Assembly (NCBI RefSeq): GCF_002878395.1
Contig: NC_061116.1
Coordinates: 126,244,976 to 126,308,975, forward strand
Direction of reading: 5' to 3'
Length of the DNA stretch: 64,000 bases
DNA from: Capsicum annuum
Taxonomy: Eukaryota; Streptophyta; Magnoliopsida; Solanales; Solanaceae
The notes under the pieces are model-generated. The model had not been told where the DNA came from. It worked only from the letters and a program-made list of their open reading frames with translations, and did no database searches. This document shows, in pieces, positions 45,940 to 57,309 of this stretch (positions are counted from its first letter, which is position 1; each line of letters starts with the position of its first letter). The translations under genes and the position numbers were made by a program.

Positions 45940-47417
45940 ACATGGAATTGTGGATCTCAAATGCTGTAATCAACTAGCAACACTGGAAAAGTAAATGCAA
46001 GGATTTGAGTAGCAATCTCAAAAAAGCAGCTAATATAACCTTTGGTTGTAGTCAGTCATTGGCGAACACTAGGATTGTGTTCCCCCTAGATTCGCAACTC
46101 CGTAGGCTTATCGTGATTTATTGAACAAATCCAATATCTTCCATACAAAATTAGATAAGTTATGTATGATCAACAGTCTTTTGGACGAGCTGATAGATTT
46201 TACCTTTTACCTTTTAAGTCTCAGGATGTCGCCTTACTAACTATCTTGACCCTAGTTAACAATTTTCTTTTGAGTCTCTAGTTAAATAGATGACAGCTAA
46301 CCTTTTTACTTAGATAATACCTAGTAGCATGGATCAACAATTATCCTTCAAACTAATATTGTAATTATCTTTTTTTAGTCACTACTCCTCTTTGAAAATA
46401 TTAGCAATAATCTAGGTGGGATCCTAACATTTATAGCCACTAATACAACTATTTAAGTGAACATAATACAATGGATTCATGGGTATCAGTTTAGAAAAAC
46501 AATATTAATTCCCCTACTTTGTAAACCCGCTAGGGTTTCCACAACCCTAGCAAAAGGTTTTTAGTTGCTTGGGCTTGTGAAAGAATCTTGAACATTCATG
46601 ATTGAAAGCATAATATGAAATCACAATAATCACAGCTGAAACCCAAAAGTTTAACTAAATTAATCAACAAAAATAATTACAATAGAATTCAAATACCAAA
46701 ATCAGATTCCGAAATGAAAATATGTTTGTAAGTATAAAGAGTGTGTTCCTTCTACTAAAAACATATAAAAGGTATTTATAGTACGTGAGGAAAGCCTAAA
46801 ATAAAAGCGGGGATGAAAAAGGACCAAATCAGTTGCAACTTATGTACGTCCACGTGCGACTTGGCCTTGGTCATATATGCCATATTTGATCTGAGGCTGG
46901 GAGCATATAGATACCTACATGTACAAAAAAAAATCCAGCAGCTTCCGCTCTCAGGATTTTGGACTTCTTGCACTTACCTTACCTACCTGCAGCACAATTT
47001 TCTAAATACGGTCTCCATGTTGACATAGGTAAGTACCAGAAGTTCTTTTTATGCTCTATCACACTCTAGATCTTAAATTTTGGTGCTTATCTTAGTCTTA
47101 TATAGACCACATGTGCTCCATGTGGTCAACATATAGACATATTTAACTACTAGGCCCTCCAATACTTCAACCAAACTTCAAATGTTCAACTTTCATCATA
47201 TTCTTTTTCACGTACATCCAGAAAATGTCACAAATACAAAAAAATTGATCAAGTAGCCAGAAACTCATTTTTTTTATCCTTTTAAAAACATAGCATCCAA
47301 AACCTAGTTTCCGGCAAAACATACCCAAAATACATCATATCTAACAAAACAACCTAAGAAGCTTGGATATTTTCATAGTTTTAAATATCGAAAGAGCTAT
47401 ATTTCTATAGCACATCA
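45940..47417 (-). repeat. 3' LTR of element I (left end uncertain)
   Basis: On the minus strand a purine-containing tract (TTTAAAGTTGAAAGTG) is followed by TGATGTGCTATAG at 47417. The same arrangement precedes LTRs G and H. The tail near 46075-46110 (CTAGGGGGAACACAATCC) corresponds to the closing LTR segment of this group. The left end is estimated from sister LTR length. Part of 45907-45940 should belong to the J LTR. Confidence 0.6.
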
Positions 47418-49028
47418 ACACTTTCAACTTTAAATGTTTGGATATACTTTGGCAACATAACACAATAAACAAAACATGATGCTTAACTAGGAGAATCTAA
47501 GTTATTCAAGGAAGTCAATAAACACTTTAAGCTCAAATTAGAAAACCCTGTCTTATCTCAACTTTTCAAACCAACTGTGTATAAATATCAAGCACATCAA
47601 TGTGATACAGTGGGATCAAAGTATGACATTTTATTAGCAATAGACAACTATGCATAAATAGATAAGTTACACAACCCAAAATAAGAAATCAAGTAGCAAT
47701 ATGACTCATTTTTCCTTACAACAAAGAAGTCCCACTCACTCTTATAAAATAATTCATGTCAAGGTAGGGACAGAAAAGAGACACTCACACTCAAAAGAGA
47801 TGTTCTAAGAAATATGCATCAAAAACCATAGGATTTCCCTTGTTTTCTTAACCTTTGAATTTAAATAGTCATGTTAGAACACTATAGGACATTATTCGGA
47901 TTGTAATGTAGGCTTGGGGGGATGGTATGGTATATATGGACATATCAATTGACTAATCCCCTTGGTACTACAATAAATTTGGGGTCCCACTTATCATCCA
48001 ATTTTTTTTTTATTCTACCCTTATTTTTTCCTTTTTTATTCTTTAATGCACAGTCAGGTTGGGTGTGGTCTTTTATTCCATCTTTTTAACTTTTTCACAA
48101 TCTTTATTTACTTTTTCTTTTTTTCCTCTTCTTTTTCTTCCACACCGATCACTACTAACTTTTTCTCTTATTCTACCATTCTACATACCTATTTTACATC
48201 ACACACCCCTTTGGTAGCAAACCCTCAAGTTAGGTGATTTGCATTAAGGTACACTATGCCCAAGGAGGAACGGGCCAAAATAGGTTATTGCAACACAAGT
48301 AGGAAGGTTAATGGTGACACAATAAAATTAAGATATAAGGATAAAATAGGGATCAAGGGATACTATTTCACATTGGGAAAGTGACTTAGGCCAAAAGTGG
48401 ACTAAAATAAAAATGTGTCGATGATCCTTTCCTCACCAACCATCCTAAAACCTAGGTAGGACAAACCACGCAAGTTCTAAATTCAACACATAAAGGGAAC
48501 TAAGTAGCATCTCTCTCACACACATCATAGAGTAAATATTACAATCTATTTCTTATCCAGTTCATGCAATTGTTATCAAGTGATTATTATGTCCCTAATC
48601 CTATTGCCATAATAATATCCATAATGTTCACATATATATACACTCACACAGTTCTAAAACACAATTTTGAGGGGCTAAATTCAATCAAGAACATGGCAAC
48701 TGCCCTCTATACTTACAAATCTCCTAATTACATAAAAAATCATAACATAATACAAAACAAAGCACAATACGACATAAATTAACATAAATTTTATCATAAA
48801 CATACCAATTCTACAACCATACCACAACCGACAAAAAAGGCACAACAACAAAAACCTGTGGCCGCTATGACATACCCCACCCCAACTAAAAACTATGCAC
48901 TTTCTGTAATGTACTAAAATAATATAAAACAAATGGAATAAGGTAATACCTAGGACACACTAGGTATTCGTGTCATGATATTCATCAATGGGGGTATATC
49001 CACTGGCGGAGGCCATTGTGGTAGCGGT
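47418..49028 (-). mobile_element. 3' internal region of Athila-like element I, non-coding part
   Basis: On the minus strand it reads like the 3' region of G. TTTTTAGTTGGGGTGGGGTA is near 48880. CCTATTTTGGCCCGTTCCTCC is near 48270. ACTTGAGGGTTTGCTACC is near 48220. An A/G-rich block (48170-48000, the complement of the T-rich plus strand) and a 600-bp spacer to the LTR at 47417 follow. No ORF of interest is present. Its right side is cut by the H LTR end at 49029. Confidence 0.65.
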
Positions 49029-50506
49029 TGATATACCCAAATTACACCTCTTTTAAGAGAGAGTAACCGTTCGTTGTCAAATATTTAACCCAACTAGGTT
49101 GGGATTGAATCCCATAGGCAATACTATGCTCACTAAGTATTATGGTTGTTACTAGACTAATGATCGAAGGTTCTGAATAAAAAATGCGGTTTTGGTTTTA
49201 AAGTTCAGTCTCGTTATTTGTAACAAAGTGTTCAAGACAGTGATTTTTATTGAAAATAATAATTTAATGAGCATAGACAAACTACTGTTATGGTTACCAA
49301 GATATTCAAACATCTAGGGTTATGAATTATTTTTGAATTTTCAATTATTACTTCAATTGCAAGAGTTATTAAATATTATAATTCACCCATATGTTTTTCA
49401 ACCTAAATGATTAGAATATCCTTCAATTCTATCAAACTTAAAGGATGTGTTGATTTATTCAATTACTCTTTTATGAAGGTTGATCCTGTTAGGGAATCCA
49501 CCCTTAACCCTAAGGTAAAAGCACTTAGATCTTACATAAACCTCTTATTATCCCAACAAATACTTTTCTCTTCAAACAAGTGTTGTTCTTGGGCTCACCC
49601 TTCATGTTTACAACCAAGAAAGGTCATTATTGTGATGATGGCCTTATACAACTTTAGTTAATAAGAAAAATCTAGTGTTTTGACAACCCCAATCAGCTTT
49701 TCATATCAAGCCGCTCAAAACCCTAGTTATAGAAGCTTAGCCACATAACTCCATCAAAGAAGAAGCAGCAATCATTATAAGTCTCATAAATAAACTCAGA
49801 AGTTACTTAAAAAAATCATAAGATTTGTTCTTGAATCTTCCAAAAAAACTAGGCATAAAATGTTGAGATCCATCGTTCTAGCATTATCCTCAAAGAATAC
49901 TACATTACAATAACGTTCCCCAGTTGGAAAAAAGATAAAATATACCTAAATAAAACCTAAAATGGGTATTATATGTTCCCAGGTACAAAGTAATTAAAAT
50001 TTAAACTAAAAAACAGTCTAGTCTAAGTTGACAGTCAAATTAATAGCCTATCGGTACACTGACAACCATCAAGTGGACCATTACTGAATTTCCTAGAATG
50101 TAATGTTCTATGACGATCATGTTGGTAGACCATCACAGGCTTGGCGGTCCATCGAATGGGCCATCGCTTGATCATCTTGAATTATGTGTTCTGGATAAGA
50201 CTAATGGCTAAGTTGGTGGTTCGTTGGAAGGTTGATGATCTGCCACTTGGATCATCGAAGAGATCATTCACCAATTCTTTTTCTATTTAACTCTGACAGT
50301 CACCCTGGAGGCCTGTCGCATAGCTAACGGTCCATCGGTTTGACCGTTAGTGGCCTTTTTCTACCATTTTTCCATGTTTCTCCTCTAGCTAACTCCTTAA
50401 CCTAAAAATACTAAAATCCAGTATTAAATACAACAACAGTTACTTCAAAACATACAATTATCTCTTGAAAAAGATGTAAAATATTCTGTCAAAATTGGAA
50501 ACATCA
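49029..50506 (-). repeat. 3' LTR of element H
   Basis: On the minus strand it starts TGATGTTTCC at 50506, after a CTTAAGTTAAGGGTGT tract, and ends GGGTATATCA at 49029. It is 1478 bp, close to the G LTR length. The tail (GATTCAATCCCAACC, TAAATATTTGACAACGA) matches the G LTR tail (GGATTTGACCCCAAC, TAAATATATTGACGATGA), so H and G are related. Paired boxes lie at 50125/50144, 50216/50235 and 50308/50327. Confidence 0.75.
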
Positions 50507-51182
50507 ACACCCTTAACTTAAGAGAATTGCTTGTCCAAAAGCAACTCATCACCAAATTATATACATAAAAATACAATGACAGGCAATCAACTATTGAACA
50601 AGTTTTCACACAACCATTCAATTGTCATCCCACTTATATGGGCTCAACACATCATGATCTATAATCGGAATTGTTTCAAATTTAGTACACACACAATCCC
50701 GGATATAATATCCCACAAAGACAAACAAAACTAAATAAAACTAAAATTTCCCTAATAGCCAATGAAGTCCACCACTCATTATGTCTTGTGGACATAATCA
50801 AGACTCTCAAACTCAACAAAGAAGTTACAAGAATAGCATACATACCCATAGTCTTGCCCTTATTATCTACTACACCCTTATGATTGATTCTTAAGGATCA
50901 AGAAGGTATTTTTTTGGCTTTTAATGAGGCTTCGGGGTTAGGTAACGATAAATTTTTATGAGAAGTGACTCAAATTTTAGAATTAACTCTCTTTGACCTT
51001 GAATTCTATTTCCCAAGGCTACTACTTTACCATCTCACTTACAGTCCCTATTATTCACTCATACTTTACCATACTTTCCTCCTTTTTTGCACCATTTTAT
51101 TTCTCACTTTTCTCTTTTATTTTATATAAGCATCAGGCACCCTCAACTTATACTTATGCAGTTAGTTAAGGTGCATAATATT
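50507..51182 (-). other. 3' untranslated region of element H, left of the B insertion
   Basis: On the minus strand, from 51182 leftwards: GCACCTTAACTAACTGCAT, AAGTTGAGGGTGCC, an A/G-rich block (51120-51030), and the polypurine-like tract at about 50507-50525. It is the same order as the 3' region of G, with no coding part. Confidence 0.65.
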
Positions 51183-52975
51183 TGTAAGGTCCCGTAAAGT
51201 TCCCTCGTAGTTTGAGCCTTAGGGTGTATTAAGTAAGACGTGATTTCGACCCTAAAAGATTGAGAAGTGGCTTCATAAGTATCATGCTAACCATGTAGAA
51301 TTTCCCTAATTTGATAAGCTTTCCATTGATATAAAATTTGCCCAAATTGGACACTTGGGTAAGAAGTTATGGCCAATTTAAGCCTTCATCGAAAAAACTA
51401 GGTCATTTGAGAGTGTAGCGTGTCGCGGAGAGGGTGCATTTAGCAATTGTCAATTTCCAGTGGGAATCCATGATAGTGGCACATCATGGAGAAGTCCCAA
51501 GTCCCTAATAGTAGGAAAATACATCTCTCCACATCACGGAGGATGTCAATTTCTCAATTTCCATTTCCAGAGAGCCAACGTGATTAGTGGTGCATAGTGG
51601 AGGCTAGCAAAATCGGGTTCTAGTTCAATTTTTCCAGTTATACACAGACATTTAAAAGGGAATTTTAGACTTTTTTCCAAGCCTATAAAATCATAGAAAC
51701 ACTAGATTAAACCCATTTGCAAGCATTCTATGAGGGTTTTATCAAGTATCCTCTCAACAAGAACCCTAAATACTCAAAACCTCTTCCATAAATCTCAAGA
51801 ATCCACCATGTATTTTCTAAATTAAGTCAAGATTCTAGATTCCCTAGAGAAAGGTCTCAAGAACCCTCATTCTAGAGCAAGAGTAGAGTTCCAAAAGTGA
51901 GAGTTCCTCTAAAGCTTCAAATTCAAGGTATGTGGAGTTTAGAACTTGGGTAACCCTTTCACCCTTGTGCCCAAAATGTTTATTTACATCATGATTTTGC
52001 TGAAATTATGGGGTTTTTACATTAGTTTGAATTGGGGTTTTCACCCATATTTATTAAATGCATTATGTTGATATTTCTCATGAATTGAGAGTTAAATGGC
52101 ATGATTTCTACATGTTTTCTTGAGTTTTTATAGCTGGATAAACCCCATGACTTTACTCCTTGAGAAGCTTATATTTGAAATATTGAGATATTAAAGCATA
52201 TGACTACATTGAGATTTTGAGATGAATTGCTGAAATTTCCAGATTTCCACATAATTTATGAATCTATATGCTATATATTATACTTTTGATAAGCTTTAAC
52301 TTGAAATTGAACTATGGGTTAGTAAGCCATATTCTAGACTTATTAAATTATGAACTCTCGTTCTATAAGCACCCATGATTTGAGTATTTTGAGATGGTTG
52401 AAAATTGAATTGACCTATTGGTAAAGATATGAAATCCACTTTACTATATGAGATTATCAATTTGATTACTGGGTTCGTGGTGAACCATATGATTTTTCTA
52501 AAAGTGGATTTTTATGAGATGAGCGCAGATAATCTAAAGGGTACTGTATTTAGAAATGAGCGGGTAAGCTACTACGGTTTCTTACCCCAAAAACTATGTG
52601 CCACTATAGAGTATGAGACTGAGGCTGATTATATTATGATTATGAGTGGTCCTGAGGCCAATTTTATTATGTGGGCTCGAGGCTAATTTTCATTTAGTGA
52701 TTACTAAACCGAGGTTATACTCCTCGACAAAAGTATGATGCTCCTCCCCAACATGAGATATCTTCCTTAGGAGGACAAAATGTTGGACTCTATGTAGCTC
52801 GCCTGGTTTATATCGGTTATGAGAACCTCCCTTGCCGTTCAAACTTCAAAACTAAATTCTTATTTTCCTTCCCTATAAGCTATTTTCCTAAATAGTTGAA
52901 TTGCAATGATATTTCCTAATCAAGGTATTGATTTGAGATGAGATATTTTCTAAAGTGAATGAAATGCCTTCATGT
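51183..52975 (+). repeat. 5' LTR of element B, 3' part deleted
   Basis: It aligns with 57310-59091 from TGTAAGGTCCCG to GTGAATGAAATGCCTTCA. The remaining 860 bp or so of the LTR are absent and gag-like sequence starts. It carries boxes at 51422, 51483, 51533 and 51594 (61, 50 and 61 bp apart). The open stretch at 52429-52686 is an LTR feature seen in all three B copies and is not a gene. Confidence 0.88.
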
Positions 52976-53640
52976 ATGCCTTCTTGGATCCATTTTTTCC
53001 ACTTGAGATGAGGCAGGCAAAGATTGAGGAGTTCATGAACTTGAGACGGGGCTCCAGACTGTTAAGGAGTATTGTTTGAAGTTTAATCTTTGGCCAAGTA
53101 TACTTCTAATTTGATTTCTGACACTCAGGCTGGTATGAATAAGTTTGTGATCGATGTTTTTAGGATGGTACTGAAGAAGTATAGGGCTGCGTGTTGCATA
53201 AGGATATGGATCTGGTTAGGTTGATGATGCATTCCCAACAGATAGAGGTGGATAAGCTTAGAGAAAGAGATATATGGAGGGGTAACAAGAGGACTAGATC
53301 TGATCAACACGATTTTAGTTGGCCTAGGTTTCTTAGAAGGAGCCGCCCTCAGTTTTAGAGATGTCCACATGTTCCAGTTTCTTCATCAGCTATTTCTCCC
53401 GTACCTAGAGGTAGGACAAAGAAAAGTAGTAGGCCTATCATGTCTAGGCCACAGAATAAGTAACAGGCCCCGTTATCCTTCTTGTGCTAAATATGGTAGG
53501 AACCACATTGGAGAGTACTTTGGGGATTTGAGTAGTTTTTTTGGTTGTGGAAAGTAAGGCCACAGACTTAGAGATTGCCCCCATGCCAGATAGGGGATTA
53601 GAGATGCCCGGCCTCAGGCATAGACTGCTAGTGCACCAGC
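52976..53640 (+). pseudogene. gag: Element B gag, N-terminus deleted, broken
   Basis: It begins inside the capsid domain: YAFLDPFFPLEMRQAKIEE-like text (52978-53035) and FMNLRRGSRLLRS, then the linker (QQIEVDKLRERD near 53238). The zinc knuckle region near 53540-53575 reads F-G-C-G-K-stop-G-H-R-L-R-D-C: one stop, and Phe where the motif begins. A basic/Pro-rich linker follows to the RFYALP motif near 53708. No start codon for gag survives because the deletion joins LTR to gag. Confidence 0.8.
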
Positions 53641-53719
53641 TCTAGTACTTCGTCCCGCCCCTGCTCAGGGCGCTTCTTCTAGCACCGCTGGCGGTCAGTG
53701 CCAAAATAGGTTCTATGCT

Positions 53720-55610
53720 TTGCCACCCCATCGGGATCACGAGAACTTCCCTAATATTATTATTGGTATGCTCCATGTCTTTTTTCTTGATGTGTATGTG
53801 TTACTGGACCTCGAGCCAAATCTCACTTATATGACCCCACTTGTAGCTATGAATTATGAAATAAGTGTTGAAAAGATCTTCGAGCCTTTTCTAGTTCTAC
53901 ACTAGTCAGAGAGTCTGTTGTTATTAAACAAGTGTATAGAAATTGCCCTGTTACTATGCTTCAAAAAGACATACTTACGGATTTGATAGAGTTAGACATG
54001 ATAGATTTTGACCTCATTCTGGGTATGGATTGGCTTTATTCTTGTTATGAAACTATAGATTGTCTTAACTGTGTGGTCATGTTTCAATTTCCTAATGAAC
54101 CAATGTTTGAGTGGTTTGAGAGTTCGGTATCTCCCAAGAGTCATTTTATCTCCTACATCAAAGCTAAAAAGCTTATATCCAAGGGTTACATCTATCACCT
54201 AGTTAGAGTCAAGGACACTAAGTCCAAGACTCAAAATATTCAGTCAGTCGATATTGTAAAAGAGTTTCCTGATGTCTTCCTGGAAAATCTCCCAGGGGTA
54301 CCTCCCGATAGAGAGATAGATTTTGGGATTGACCTTCTTCCCGATACTCGGCCTATTTCTATTCTGCCATATCGTATGGCACCTGCAGAACTCAAGGAGT
54401 TGAAGGAGCAACTCAAAGATCTCTTAGATAAAGGTTTTATCAGGCCCAGTATTCCTCCTTGGGACGCAACCGTCTTGTTCGTGCAAAAGAAAGATGGATC
54501 TTTACATATGTGCATTGACTACCGTCAACTCAACAAAGTCACATTCAAAAATATGTATCCTCTTCCGAGAATTGATGACCTATTTGATCAGTTGCAAGGT
54601 GCAAGTTATTTTTCCAAGATAGACCTTAGATCTGGCTATCATCAACTTAAAGTAAGGGAATGTGATATTCCAAAGATAGCCTTCCGAACCTGTTATGGTC
54701 ACTTTGAGTTTCTAGTCATGTCTTTCAAGCTAACCAATGCCCTAGCAGTTTTCATGGACCTCATTAATCAAGTGTTCAAGCAATACCTCGATACGTTTGT
54801 CATTGTCTTCATAGACGGCATCCTTGTGTACTCCCGTGATGAGAATGACCATGCAACTAACCTTAGAATTGTCTTGCAAACTCTTAGGGATCACCTGTTG
54901 TTTGCCAAATTCAGTAAGTGTGAATTTTGGCTAAGGTCTGTAGCCTTCCTGGGTTATGTTCTTTTAGCTGAGGGTATTAGAGTTGATCCCCAAAAGATAG
55001 AAGCTGTGAAAAACTGGCCTAGACCTATCTCTCTATCTGACATTAGAAGTTTCTTAGGTCTAGCAGGATATTACCATCATTTTGTTAAGGGTTTGTCTTC
55101 CATTACGTCTCCTATGACTTGGTTAACCCAAAAGAAGGTTAAATTCCAGTGGTCCGATTACTGTGAGAAGAGTTTTCAGGAGTTGAAGACTCGACTCACT
55201 TCAGCCCCTCTGTTGACTTTACCTGATGGTACTGATGGTTTTTTGGTGTATTATGATGACTCTAGAGTTGGTTTGGGTTATTTGTTGATGGAAAAGGGTA
55301 AGGTTATAGTCTATGCCTCCAGACAGTTGAAGCCGCATGAAAAGAACTACCTAACCCACGATCTTTAGTTAGCTGCTGTGGTTTTTGATTTGAAAATTTT
55401 TATACACTACCTTTATGGTGTTCATGTTGATGTGTTTACTGATCATAAATACTTGCAGTACGTGTTTACCCAGAAGGAGTTGAATCTTAGGCAGAGGAGG
55501 TAGTTAGAGTTATTGAAAGATTATGATATGTGTGTGTTATATCACCCAAGCAAGGCCAATGTGGTGGCGGATGCCCTTAGAAAATTGTCCATGTGTAGTG
55601 TTGCGGATAT
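53720..55610 (+). pseudogene. pol: Element B protease, RT and RNase H, long but catalytically dead
   Basis: The protease site near 53805-53820 reads Leu-Leu-Asp-Leu-Glu, so the Gly of Asp-X-Gly is lost. One open frame of 478 codons (53932-55368) covers the PR tail ([11 protein letters not shown]), all of RT ([49 protein letters not shown]) and the start of RNase H (VVFLGYVLL-like, [11 protein letters not shown]). The RT box is F-I-D-G-I-L at 54808-54825: the second catalytic Asp is Gly (GGC, 54817-54819), which should abolish polymerisation. RNase H continues after a TAG (55366-55368): [17 protein letters not shown] near 55570-55596. Confidence 0.92.
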
Positions 55611-55889
55611 TGAGGAAGGTTAGAGAGAGTTAGCTCATGTTATTCATTGTCTGCCTAGGTTAGGTGTTAGATTACTTGATTTAGCGGATGGGAGTACGTT
55701 GGTGTAGAGTATTTCTGAATCTTCTTTAGTTTCAGAGGTAAAGGAGAAGCAGGATAGGGATCTTAGTTTGGTCAAACTGAAGGAGTCAGTTAAGGACCAA
55801 AAGGTTGAGGTTTTCTCCCAAGGGGGAGTTGGTATGTTGAGGATGCATGGTAGGTTGTGTGTTCTTTGTGTTAATGATTTAAGGTAGAG

Positions 55890-57110
55890 GATTATGGGTG
55901 AAGTACATGGAACGCGTTATTCTATTCATCCCGGTACTATCAAGATGTACCTCGACTTGCAGGAAATCTACTGGTGGAACGGCATGAAGAAAGACATCGC
56001 CGAGTTTGTAGCAAAGTGTACAATGTGTCAACAAGTTAAGGTAGAGCACCAATGACCGGGTGGTGTGATGCAAGATTTTAGTATACCCACTTGGAAGTGG
56101 GAGATGGTGAATATGGACTTCGTGACCAGGTTGCCTCTTTCGCATCGTCATCATGATTCTATTTGGGTTGTTGTAGATAAGCTGACTAAGTCCGCACATT
56201 TTTTGCCCATGCATATATCTTATACGGCTGAGGATTATACTAGATTATATGTCCTGGAGTTGGTCAGGCTGCATAGAGTTCCCTTGTCTATCATTTTGGA
56301 TAGGGGTACTCAATTTACTTCTCAATTTTGGAGGACGTTTTAGCAGGGTCTTGGAACCCAAGTTTTTTTGAGTTCATCTTTTCACCCGTAGATAGATGGT
56401 CAGGTTAAGAGGACCATTCATACCCTAGAGAATATGTTGAGGGCATGTGCTCTTAATTTCAAAGGTAGTTGGGATGAGCATTTTCCATTGATAGAGTTTA
56501 CCTACAATAATAGTTTTTATGCTAACATTGAGATGGCACCATTTGAGGCTTTGTATGATAGGAGGTGTAGATTACCCATAGGTTTGTTTGAAGTGGGCGA
56601 AGCTGCCGCATGTGGGCCTGATGTAGTGCTCGAAGCTATGGAGAAAGTTAAGTTGATTAGAGAAAGGTTGAAGACCGCTCAGAGCCATCAAAAGTCTTAC
56701 GCTAATATGAGGAGGAGAGATCTTGAATTTAAGGTAGGCAATTTGGTGTACTTGAAGTTTTCACCCATGAAAAGGGTAAAAAGGTTTGGTAGGAAAGGAA
56801 AGCTTATGGGGTTGACTTGCCCCCGGATTTGTCCGCCATTCATCCTATCTTTCATACCTCCATACTTAAAAAGAATATTGGTGATTCAGTTGTGGTTGAT
56901 CCTTCTCAAGATAGCCTTTCCTTCGATGAGATTCCCGTGGAGATCCTAGATTTTCAGATTCGTAGACTAAGGAACAAAAAAGATCCCTTGGTCAAAGTTT
57001 TGTGGCGGAACTGGTCCGTTGAGGGTGCTACTTAAGAGGCACAAGCTGGCATGTGATCCAAATACCCGCACCTCTTTTTTGCAATTTCAGACCAATCCAA
57101 AGGTACCATT
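55890..57110 (+). pseudogene. int: Element B integrase with chromodomain, catalytic Glu lost, internal deletion
   Basis: The HHCC domain spans about 55920-56040 (IHPGTIKMY, NGMKKDIAEFVAK, CTMCQQVK; all four ligands visible). The core has Asp 56116-56118 and Asp 56299-56301, but the third residue of D,D35E is Lys (AAG, 56407-56409). Stops fall at 56341 and near 56388. A 170-codon stretch (56434-56949) is open through RRKRDLEFK-like and KRFGRKGKL text to about 56805. There about 75 bases are missing relative to element A, which shifts the frame. The remainder (56817-57035) is in another frame (VHPIFHTSIL, LVKVLWRNWSVEGAT). Confidence 0.9.
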
Positions 57111-57309
57111 CTTCGTTGATTCAGCTTTTCTAATCTAAAGTTCAGCTATGCATCTATTTGTATGAGTTCTTGCAATATCCAAAGTGGTCATGAGTTTAGG
57201 AAGATCTTGAATAGTTTAGTCCTTGTTTTAGCTGTGCGTACTTAGTTTTTCCTGTATTCTGAGCCTAACTCGCGACATTAGAGGACGAATGTTCCCAAGG
57301 GAGAGATAT
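57111..57309 (+). promoter_or_regulatory. 3' untranslated region and polypurine tract of element B
   Basis: Spacer after the chromodomain. It ends CCCAAGGGAGAGATAT just before TGTAAGG. The purine run AAGGGAGAGA is at 57295-57304 by position. Confidence 0.75.

Noticed and set aside
48046..48237. Ser/Phe-rich open stretch
   Set aside because: It is the complement of the A/G-rich block in the 3' non-coding region of element I, so it is low-complexity and not coding.
52429..52686. Open stretch starting MKSTLLYEII, found in three places (6463-6744 minus, 52429-52686, 58540-58818)
   Set aside because: It lies inside the family-B LTR in all three copies, so its recurrence follows from LTR homology. 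Most differences between copies change the amino acid, so there is no sign of coding constraint.
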